64,000 bases of DNA, from NCBI GenBank assembly GCA_026874595.1, contig CM049318.1:16850241-16914240 (forward strand). Direction: 5' to 3'. The notes below the pieces were generated by a model. The model saw only the letters and a program-made list of their open reading frames with translations. It ran no database searches and was not told where the DNA came from. Shown one piece after another: positions 61,601 through 64,000 of the stretch (position 1 is the stretch's first letter; the number at the start of each line of letters is the position of its first letter). This stretch comes from Sipunculus nudus (lineage: Eukaryota > Annelida > Sipuncula > Golfingiida > Sipunculidae). The translations under genes were made by a program, and so were the position numbers.

Positions 61601-63051
61601 TTATTCACTCTGAGCGTAAAGGCACGGATACAGGGGTCATAGCTAGCGTATAGCAGCGCTACCTGCCGGTAGATCATGAAGGTCATGTCAGCGACGCAGG
61701 AGAACCCGCGACACTGAGGGTCAAAATCACAGAACATGCCTGCCTTCAGGTGCTGATGGAACGCTGCACAGTCTTGAATATACACAATGAAAATATAAAT
61801 ATGTAATTGTACGGTATTTATAAATCTTAACTGGACACAATCAAGGGAATTTCGTATCTGTAATAACTGCATTACACAAATATTATAATTGAATGAACAG
61901 AGTTGGGAAAATGACTCGATACATGAATGGATGAAATACAATAAGAAGGACTGCTTAATAGGGAAGTATAAATCTGTTATTTATAAAGTATAAAACCTTT
62001 AACTCATTTACAAACTATCAGGTATTAAACCAACAAAACAACAACAGTGCACAAACCTATAAAGCATCAGAAATTCATGAGAAATTCAATTTATAATCAG
62101 GTATATTTAACTTTTAAACACATTAAACGGTTAAATTATCCTGAGGTATACTGATATTTTGAAACATAAGAATTACTTTTTCGTGGTTGTCTGTATCTGC
62201 GGAGCAGCTGTTTTCTACTTCCGGTCAACTTCATTTTTCTCGCAGACAAGGCCCTTCTCAATTCGTTTTCGTCCATTCCTCCGGGTCTCTGCCACATTTT
62301 GGGTTCCATTATTGCCTAAAAAAAATATCGTGTTACAATAATGGCGCCTGACCAAACAGATGTCAACAGGGCTAAGACAAATTATGTCACGCAAAATAAA
62401 AATTGTTCTAGGGACTCTGGGACTGACAATATGGTGCGAGCGGGGCCATTTTTTCCGTTTTTCTTAAAAGGCTGGGGTAAATTAAGTAGAATCTTATTAT
62501 CTTACCGAGGAAATACAAAAAAGCGCTTCAATTGTTTTGTATATGCGCTACACTAATTACAATCCATTTTCTATACCTATAAATTTTCCTGTAGGGAATT
62601 CGTGCCATAGCACGACATTGGCAATATTTTAAAGGACCTGGTCTTCATTAGCAAATACAATTGATCCACGGATAATAGGAGGGCGAACCATTTAAACCAT
62701 GTTTTGTATGGCCTTATCTTATTCAGGTTTACCCCGAGTACAGACATCCTCAGTTCAATTTTAAATCAGCTGTCATATGTTCATGAAAGAAGCCATGGTA
62801 TGAAAGCTACATGCATAATCCTTGAATTATATAATTCGATTACCAAAGGTGCAGCTAAAATTAAAATGCTAAGAATAGGTTGAAACTAACCCCAAGTTTC
62901 TTGAGATAGTTTTCAATGTGAGTCTTCAACTGCGGCAAATTTGAGTAATTCAGAAAATTCAGGACATTAGCCATTTTTAGACTTGTCATCCGGAAGTCGA
63001 AGACCTGGCTCATATCCTCAATATCAGGAAGTCCCAATATTTTGACCCAGT
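16583..63051 (-). CDS. Giant type I membrane protein with PAN, ~15 FN3-like modules, cadherin-like region, two EGF domains and TM; 5'-partial (overview)
   Basis: About 65 exons were chained on the minus strand. Every junction has AG/GT borders and compatible phase, and exons 1-63 sum to a multiple of three after the split first codon, about 3,801 residues (numbered here from exon 1). Order: unrecognised N-terminal region, PAN/Apple (710-773), FN3-like array (about 904-2519), non-FN3 insert (2520-2818), more FN3-like sequence (2819-3116), linker (3117-3377), furin-like site and cadherin/tandem-95-like region (3378-3657), two EGF-like domains, TM (about 3769-3787), cytoplasmic tail. Domain make-up predicts a cell-surface adhesion or matrix receptor; ligand and function are unknown. 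No orthologue name is recognised. The signal peptide is presumably upstream of the window because exon 1 begins with a good acceptor and a split codon. Confidence 0.85.
17674..17752 (+). repeat. Two-unit tandem duplication of about 40 bases
   Basis: The phrase GTGGAAAACATCTAGGTATT followed by CTTCT(T/C)TCCAGCGGAAAA occurs twice in succession, nearly identical, in the intron before exon 65. It looks recent. Confidence 0.8.
17837..17945 (-). CDS. Giant gene exon 64: cytoplasmic tail exon
   Basis: The exon reads [20 protein letters not shown] and then [16 protein letters not shown], ending in a GTGAGT donor in phase 0. The sequence is charged and polar, as expected inside the cell, and joins exon 65 in frame. 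Its acceptor follows a (TTG)n/(ATT)n microsatellite acting as the pyrimidine-rich tract. A second AG eleven bases inside the exon allows a phase-0 start at 17932, so the exact join to exon 63 is unsettled. Confidence 0.65.
17947..18125. repeat. (AAC)n, (AAT)n microsatellites
   Basis: (ACA)n then (ATA)n at 17947-17991, and a second (ATA)n at 18079-18122. The first abuts the exon 64 acceptor and supplies its T-rich tract on the minus strand. Confidence 0.9.
18640..18830. repeat. Degenerate inverted/tandem AT-rich repeat
   Basis: Repeated TTATAAC, TGTAATAATTATTACA (palindrome) and ATTACATTAGCGGTTGCAG words, in part inverted to each other. They keep a long minus frame open at 18444-18860 without coding evidence. 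In the intron after exon 63. Confidence 0.45.
19294..19299 (-). terminator. Putative polyadenylation signal of a short-tail form
   Basis: AATAAA on the minus strand about 135 bases after the read-through stop of exon 63. It would serve a transcript that retains the intron after exon 63. Chance occurrence is possible. Confidence 0.25.
19434..19726 (-). CDS. Giant gene exon 63: EGF domains, transmembrane helix, short-tail read-through stop
   Basis: Residues about 3705-3801. It completes EGF 1 ([12 protein letters not shown]), then codes a calcium-type EGF 2 ([16 protein letters not shown], then HCVC, six cysteines), and a single hydrophobic helix [19 protein letters not shown] followed by basic [11 protein letters not shown]. 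Read straight through, it stops at TGA 19434-19436. For the long tail it must be spliced, either at 19483 (donor GTTCAA, phase 2, fits the acceptor before 17945) or at 19473 (donor GTAAAG, phase 0, fits the acceptor before 17932). A possible AATAAA for the unspliced form lies at 19294-19299. The acceptor is preceded by a (TA)n tract (19732-19796) instead of pyrimidines. Confidence 0.85.
19732..19796. repeat. (TA)n tract directly upstream of the exon 63 acceptor
   Basis: About 32 TA units end five bases from the AG of the exon 63 acceptor on the minus strand, replacing the usual pyrimidine tract. Confidence 0.95.
20221..20362 (-). CDS. Giant gene exon 62: first half of EGF-like domain 1
   Basis: The exon reads [20 protein letters not shown] and then [19 protein letters not shown], giving the first three cysteines of an EGF-like domain. 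The other three (WC, NC, YC in [17 protein letters not shown]) lie in exon 63. Entry is phase 0 and exit phase 1 (split Gly). Confidence 0.82.
20570..21409 (-). CDS. Giant gene exon 61: furin-like site plus cadherin/tandem-95-like region
   Basis: The largest exon, 280 codons (residues about 3378-3657), phase 0 at both ends. It opens [20 protein letters not shown], where RTKR|S fits the R-x-K/R-R proprotein convertase pattern. It continues [20 protein letters not shown], then [20 protein letters not shown]. The EDSG start, HDPENDTI core and DGRLTYRP strand are the pattern of cadherin-like/tandem-95/VCBS repeats. A second such unit begins [20 protein letters not shown], with [10 protein letters not shown] later. 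The exon ends in GSVHIR. It probably forms the extracellular stalk. Convertase cleavage would leave a membrane stub that could stay bound to the N-terminal part; that is inference. Confidence 0.85.
21410..22825 (-). other. Intron between exons 60 and 61
   Basis: 1.4 kb with less AT bias than its neighbours (21740-22780) and several short open frames on both strands, none recognisable. A perfect 7-bp hairpin TTTCGGC/GCCGAAA lies near 21601-21616. It may be a decayed mobile element; nothing firm. Confidence 0.35.
22826..26228 (-). CDS. Giant gene exons 55-60: juxtamembrane linker region
   Basis: Exons 26024-26228, 24709-24788, 24334-24438, 23756-23906, 23335-23489, 22826-22911 (residues about 3117-3377). 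Exon 55 carries [20 protein letters not shown] and a [10 protein letters not shown] end; exon 56 has paired Cys in [17 protein letters not shown]; exon 57 [17 protein letters not shown]; exon 59 [19 protein letters not shown]; exon 60 [20 protein letters not shown]. No named domain is recognised. Several exons are short (80-105 bases) and rest mainly on exact phase fit. The Penelope-like element with ribozymes is inserted in the intron between exons 55 and 56. Confidence 0.78.
24887..24927 (-). ncRNA. Hammerhead ribozyme in the Penelope-like terminal segment (copy 2, degenerate stem I)
   Basis: The minus strand repeats the same plan: stem I GTCAC, core CTGATGA (24916-24922), stem II GCC/GGC with loop GACGA, GAAA (24901-24904), stem III CC/GG with loop GAC, and triplet GTC ending at 24892. 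The 3' side of stem I is ATGAT in place of GTGAC, so it has one mismatch next to the core and one G-T pair, probably from CpG decay. It is in sense orientation relative to the element's coding remnant. Activity is probably weakened. Confidence 0.8.
25554..25594 (+). ncRNA. Hammerhead ribozyme in the Penelope-like terminal segment (copy 1)
   Basis: All conserved pieces are present in order. Stem I GTCAC (25554-25558) pairs with GTGAC (25590-25594). The core CTGACGA is at 25559-25565. Stem II is GCC/GGC with loop GACGA (25566-25576). GAAA is at 25577-25580. A minimal stem III CC/GG has loop AAC (25581-25587), and the cleavage triplet is GTC with the cut expected after 25589. Very short stem III is typical of hammerheads carried by Penelope-like elements. 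Self-cleavage activity is inferred, not shown. Confidence 0.85.
26520..29696 (-). CDS. Giant gene exons 50-54: last FN3-like modules
   Basis: Exons 29567-29696, 28984-29173, 28320-28495, 27470-27659, 26520-26726 (residues about 2819-3116). Marks: [19 protein letters not shown] (exon 50), Cys-rich [17 protein letters not shown] then [10 protein letters not shown] (51), linker [16 protein letters not shown] and [12 protein letters not shown] (52), [20 protein letters not shown] and [12 protein letters not shown] (53), [15 protein letters not shown] (54). Exon 50 uses the unusual donor GTCCGG. The CxxC clusters in exon 51 are unlike the other modules. The intron at 28496-28983 contains a (TA)n tract. 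Confidence 0.82.
28095..28165 (+). repeat. Degenerate ~25-bp C-rich tandem repeat
   Basis: Three related units built on CATCA(T/G)AAGAC(A)CCCC: near CATCATAAGACCCCCCCC, TCATCAGACACCCC and ATCATGAGACACCCC. Intronic. Confidence 0.5.
28745..28782. repeat. (TA)n microsatellite
   Basis: About 19 TA units in the intron between exons 51 and 52. Confidence 0.95.
29960..32167 (-). CDS. Giant gene exons 45-49: non-FN3 insert within the FN3 array
   Basis: Exons 32019-32167, 31805-31924, 31045-31277, 30443-30659, 29960-30138 (residues about 2520-2818). There is no linker or Trp/Tyr FN3 signature here. Exon 45 starts [20 protein letters not shown]; exon 47 has [20 protein letters not shown] and acidic, Ser-rich sequence; exon 48 has [17 protein letters not shown]; exon 49 has [20 protein letters not shown]. 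The run of strands could be a lectin/LamG-like sandwich, but I cannot identify it. The junction of exons 47 and 48 is the weakest in the model: two possible donors (31045 or 31042) and a poor acceptor at 30660 keep the frame. Confidence 0.7.
32871..36192 (-). CDS. Giant gene exons 39-44: FN3-like modules, block 4
   Basis: Exons 35923-36192, 35243-35534, 34511-34640, 33842-34096, 33501-33704, 32871-33045 (residues about 2078-2519). Marks: [20 protein letters not shown], linker [13 protein letters not shown] and [14 protein letters not shown] (exon 39); [14 protein letters not shown] (40); [20 protein letters not shown] (41); [20 protein letters not shown] with [14 protein letters not shown] (42); [20 protein letters not shown] (43); [14 protein letters not shown] with [15 protein letters not shown] (44). 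Exons 42, 43 and the start of 44 are phase 0, so exons 42 and 43 are symmetrical units. Confidence 0.86.
37071..40833 (-). CDS. Giant gene exons 31-38: FN3-like modules, block 3
   Basis: Exons 40715-40833, 39686-39779, 39087-39239, 38779-38903, 38498-38582, 38214-38307, 37778-38041, 37071-37207 (residues about 1721-2077). Marks: [18 protein letters not shown] (exon 32), [20 protein letters not shown] (33), [18 protein letters not shown] with DDTPPK (34), [20 protein letters not shown] across exons 36 and 37, [20 protein letters not shown] (37), [19 protein letters not shown] (38). Exons 32, 35 and 36 are under 100 bases, so simple ORF calling would miss them; they are supported by phase continuity and by completing the module pattern. 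Confidence 0.83.
40305..40470 (+). repeat. Minisatellite of CTTATCAGACTTGTCTGT-type units
   Basis: Five to six imperfect units of about 25-40 bases built from GTCTTATCAGACTTGTCTGT and CTTATCATCCT, strongly pyrimidine-rich, after a G10 run (40261-40270). It keeps three overlapping plus frames open, so these should not be taken as genes. In the intron between exons 31 and 32. Confidence 0.75.
41096..45003 (-). CDS. Giant gene exons 24-30: FN3-like modules, block 2
   Basis: Exons 44765-45003, 44273-44394, 43592-43760, 43072-43231, 42360-42525, 41836-42074, 41096-41392 (residues about 1257-1720). Module marks: [20 protein letters not shown] with linker [18 protein letters not shown] (exon 24), [20 protein letters not shown] (25), [13 protein letters not shown] with VDNTSPQ (26), [20 protein letters not shown] (27), [17 protein letters not shown] (28), [20 protein letters not shown] (29), and [13 protein letters not shown] with VDRTPPN and [11 protein letters not shown] together in exon 30. 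Exon 30 holds the junction of two modules unsplit. Phase and borders are clean throughout. Confidence 0.87.
45460..49685 (-). CDS. Giant gene exons 18-23: FN3-like modules, block 1
   Basis: Exons 49515-49685, 48856-49036, 47892-48058, 46806-46982, 46225-46413, 45460-45633 (residues about 904-1256). The recurring signature is a Trp strand plus acidic turn: [20 protein letters not shown] in exon 18, [13 protein letters not shown] in exon 21, [17 protein letters not shown] in exon 23. A linker separates modules: [14 protein letters not shown] in exon 19, [16 protein letters not shown] in exon 21, [14 protein letters not shown] in exon 23. Strand F tyrosines occur in YFVTIRAMN (exon 19) and [11 protein letters not shown] (exon 22). 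Each module is split over about two exons. The intron at 46983-47891 has a (TA)n tract and a weak tRNA-like SINE remnant. Confidence 0.85.
47056..47115 (+). mobile_element. Possible degraded tRNA-derived SINE head
   Basis: A stretch with CTTAAGGCGCAGGACTGC and GGTTCCCAGTTCAGCCC resembles the anticodon arm, variable arm and B box of a tRNA-Leu/Ser-type SINE head. The A box is poor and no related copy was seen in the window. Confidence 0.35.
47273..47321. repeat. (TA)n microsatellite
   Basis: About 24 TA units in the intron between exons 20 and 21. Confidence 0.95.
50301..50350. repeat. (TA)n microsatellite
   Basis: 25 TA units about 100 bases downstream of exon 17 on the minus strand. Confidence 0.95.
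50447..51960 (-). CDS. Giant gene exons 15-17: spacer leading into the FN3 array
   Basis: Exons 51837-51960, 50955-51126 and 50447-50541 (residues about 774-903). Exon 16 includes [20 protein letters not shown], the inter-module linker motif (D-x-TPP-x-x-G-x-V-x-x-G) that precedes each FN3 module here. Exon 17 has [15 protein letters not shown] and ends in a split Ala codon that completes SANWEGF in exon 18, the first clear FN3 B-strand tryptophan. The intron at 51127-51836 contains the degenerate inverted-end element with facing poly-G and poly-C runs. Confidence 0.78.
51478..51685. mobile_element. Degenerate short inverted-end element with facing G and C runs
   Basis: The ends CCGGATCCAG and CTGGATCGGCCCCTG are inverted relatives. 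Inside, G13 (51492-51504) and C12 (51520-51531) face each other over 15 bases. It resembles miniature DNA elements with GGGGCGGATCCAG-like termini, but the left tip is eroded and no target duplication is clear. Located in the intron between exons 15 and 16 of the giant gene. Confidence 0.5.
52394..52584 (-). CDS. Giant gene exon 14: PAN/Apple domain core
   Basis: One exon (residues about 710-773) carries [20 protein letters not shown], then [10 protein letters not shown]. The spacing Cys-x3-Cys-x7-Cys-x-Gly-Phe-x-Tyr, followed by a later Cys before Glu-Leu-Leu, matches the PAN/Apple fold, used in extracellular proteins for protein or carbohydrate binding. The domain probably continues into exon 15 (51837-51960; [20 protein letters not shown]). 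It enters in phase 1 and leaves in phase 0, so it is not a freely shuffled symmetrical exon. Confidence 0.75.
53314..56213 (-). CDS. Giant gene exons 11-13: linker into the PAN domain with a first FN3-like half
   Basis: Exons 55920-56213, 53667-53873, 53314-53446 (residues about 499-709). Exon 11 begins [19 protein letters not shown] and contains [20 protein letters not shown], a disulphide-bearing module. Exon 12 reads [20 protein letters not shown] then a DTTLPTGRV turn, close to the second half of an FN3 module followed by the inter-module linker seen throughout the protein. Exon 13 ([19 protein letters not shown]) is acidic and probably exposed. The intron between exons 11 and 12 (53874-55919) holds the hAT-type element at 54304-55758. 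Confidence 0.78.
54304..55758. mobile_element. Non-autonomous hAT-type element with GC-rich inverted ends and 8-bp target duplication
   Basis: The left end TATGGCCCTACGCGGG and the reverse complement of the right end TAGGGCCCTGTGCGGGG are imperfect inverted copies. Exact 8-base duplications ATAACTAC flank them at 54296-54303 and 55759-55766. The ends are rich in CCCGCCCCGC-type runs (54330-54510, 55650-55752) while the middle is strongly AT-rich with no transposase frame. The 1,455-base element lies in the intron between exons 11 and 12 of the giant gene. Confidence 0.82.
56517..56609 (+). repeat. Three-unit 30-bp tandem repeat
   Basis: Units start at 56517, 56547 and 56577, an exact 30-base period, each with GTA(T/C)A(G/A)G(T/C)CAGGTAAAC. 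In the intron between exons 10 and 11. Confidence 0.8.
56784..61772 (-). CDS. Giant gene exons 3-10: cysteine-bearing N-terminal region of unknown fold
   Basis: Exons 61566-61772, 60786-60889, 60185-60335, 59598-59725, 59042-59204, 58658-58728, 57725-57882, 56784-56997 (residues about 100-498). Exon 3 is Cys-rich ([17 protein letters not shown]) and ends [15 protein letters not shown]. Exon 5 has paired Cys ([19 protein letters not shown]). Exon 6 is an acidic helix ([20 protein letters not shown]). Exons 7-10 alternate hydrophobic strands, e.g. [20 protein letters not shown] and [20 protein letters not shown], suggesting repeated beta-sheet halves. I do not recognise a named family. Junctions are all in phase and acceptors are pyrimidine-rich, so the exons are well supported even though their role is unknown. 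Confidence 0.8.
58513..58608. repeat. Compound (TA)n microsatellite
   Basis: Two TA runs separated by ACATACATACATA-type sequence, in the intron between exons 8 and 9. Confidence 0.95.
62177..63051 (-). CDS. Giant gene exons 1-2: most N-terminal visible part, SAP-like helix pair
   Basis: Exons 62891-63051 and 62177-62315. Exon 1 starts after a strong pyrimidine tract with a TTCTAAT branch-like motif, entering with a split codon, and reads [20 protein letters not shown] then a Leu/Asn-rich stretch ending LKKLG. Exon 2 contains [20 protein letters not shown] followed by [13 protein letters not shown]. This has the spacing of a SAP motif (helix, turn with LTG, basic helix), unexpected in a protein that is otherwise extracellular. 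It could equally be chance or a basic processing segment. An in-frame Met at 63095-63097, followed by a hydrophobic run, is a possible alternative start. Confidence 0.7.
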
Positions 63052-63179
63052 CTACAAATACAAAATTAGAAAACAAGAGAAAGGGAAGGATATGCATGGT
63101 TAACTGTCGAAATAAATCAATCAATGTATATGTATATACATGTTGAAAGTCATGATTTTGGAACATCTGATTTTAATAT

Positions 63180-64000
63180 ATCTTAAACAAGGGACCAAGG
63201 GTCATGACACTCAGCTGACTAGAGCCAATCACAAGGAATCTTATCATCTGAATGCCAAATTTTGTAGGTGGTGTCCCCATTCAGCTGAAGCATGGCTCGG
63301 AGGGTAACAGAGACCTAATTTCAGATTTCCAAGGAGATTGTCATGGACCTCCCTTTATGTCAAGTATGAAGATTCCAGGTCGAAGGGTTATTATGTGTCC
63401 CTTTTAACGGAAGACCGTTTAAAAATTAAAACAAAAATGCGTGAAAATTCGAAAAAAAAAATCAAGGCCGCGCTACCAGTCTGAAGGAACTGATGAAAAC
63501 TCCACGATTAATATGCATACATAGAATAATGATGGTCAATGCATAAGTTGCCCAGATACTGGAGGCTTTTTATCAACATTTTAATTTTTCTTTTTTTTGG
63601 GGGGGGGGGGGGGGCTTCTAAGACACAAAGGATATGGGCAATAGCGACCTGATTTCATGTTTCCGAGATAATTTTTTTGGGACCTCCTTGGATGGCAAGT
63701 TTGACGTTTCTAGTTCAAATGGTTACGATTTGTGCCCTGTTAATGGACGACTGCACCTTTTAAGGTCTCAATAATAATGAAAAAATGCGTACCAATTAAA
63801 ATACAAGTGACTCAAGGGTCATGACGCTCAGCTGACCACGAAGTTATTTACAAACAAAAATTACATCTAAATGCCAAATTTTGTTGGTGGTATCCCCATT
63901 CAGCTGAAGCTTAGCTCGAAGGATATTGGTAACAGAGACTTAATTGCAGGTTTTTTAGGAGATTTTTCATGGACCTCCCCGGATGTCAAGTTAGAAGATT
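63180..64000. repeat. Degenerate ~300-bp tandem repeat running off the window
   Basis: Anchor GGACCTCC recurs at about 63345, 63679 and 63971. The phrases CCAAATTTTGT(A/T)GGTGGT, CCCCATTCAGCTGAAGC and TGGACCTCCC are shared between the first and third units. A G16 run (63599-63614) interrupts it. It lies upstream of the first visible exon of the giant gene, in its intron or 5' flank. Confidence 0.7.

Noticed and set aside
1-64000. CRISPR arrays, bacterial operons, rRNA genes, viral genes
   Set aside because: None seen. All regular repeats are microsatellites, minisatellites or transposon parts, and the genes are intron-rich.

Overview
This is eukaryotic nuclear DNA from an invertebrate animal, most likely a mollusc and probably a bivalve. 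The window is AT-rich, full of short and long introns, TA-dinucleotide microsatellites, poly-G/poly-C runs and decayed transposable elements. Nothing bacterial or viral is visible. The phylum is an inference from overall gene style and repeat content; species cannot be read from the sequence.

Two protein-coding genes were reconstructed by following splice sites and reading phase; both lie on the minus strand. (1) Positions 3332-13176 carry the 5' nine exons of TYW4/LCMT2, the tRNA wybutosine-synthesising methyltransferase. They code for 261 residues in one unbroken frame from the start Met. The rest of the methyltransferase domain and the expected Kelch half are not in the window and probably lie beyond its left edge. 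(2) Positions 16583-63051 carry a giant gene of about 65 exons, whose 5' end is off the right edge. All exon junctions in the model keep phase, and exons 1-63 give about 3,800 residues. Its protein runs from an unrecognised N-terminal region (with a SAP-like helix pair), to a PAN/Apple domain, to about 15 fibronectin type III-like modules interrupted by a non-FN3 insert, to a furin-like RTKR site, a cadherin/tandem-95-like region, two EGF-like domains, one transmembrane helix and a cytoplasmic tail. It should be a type I cell-surface adhesion or matrix receptor. The last two exons (17837-17945 and 16583-16741) give a longer tail than simple read-through of the transmembrane exon, so two alternative C-termini are possible.

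Layout: 1-3331, repeats (SINE, hAT fragment, about 140-bp degenerate tandem); 3332-13176, TYW4, with repeat-rich introns including an intact-ended non-autonomous hAT element (11401-12055, 8-bp target duplication); 13177-16582, intergenic with a second SINE copy; 16583-63051, the giant gene; 63052-64000, upstream intron or flank with a roughly 300-bp tandem repeat.

The most notable element sits in an intron of the giant gene. At about 24820-25741 a decayed Penelope-like retroelement 3' end (GIY-YIG nuclease remnant, minus strand) is flanked by inverted terminal segments. Each segment carries a recognisable hammerhead ribozyme, and the whole lies between two (TA)n tracts. A second non-autonomous hAT-type element with GC-rich ends (54304-55758, 8-bp target duplication) sits in another intron.
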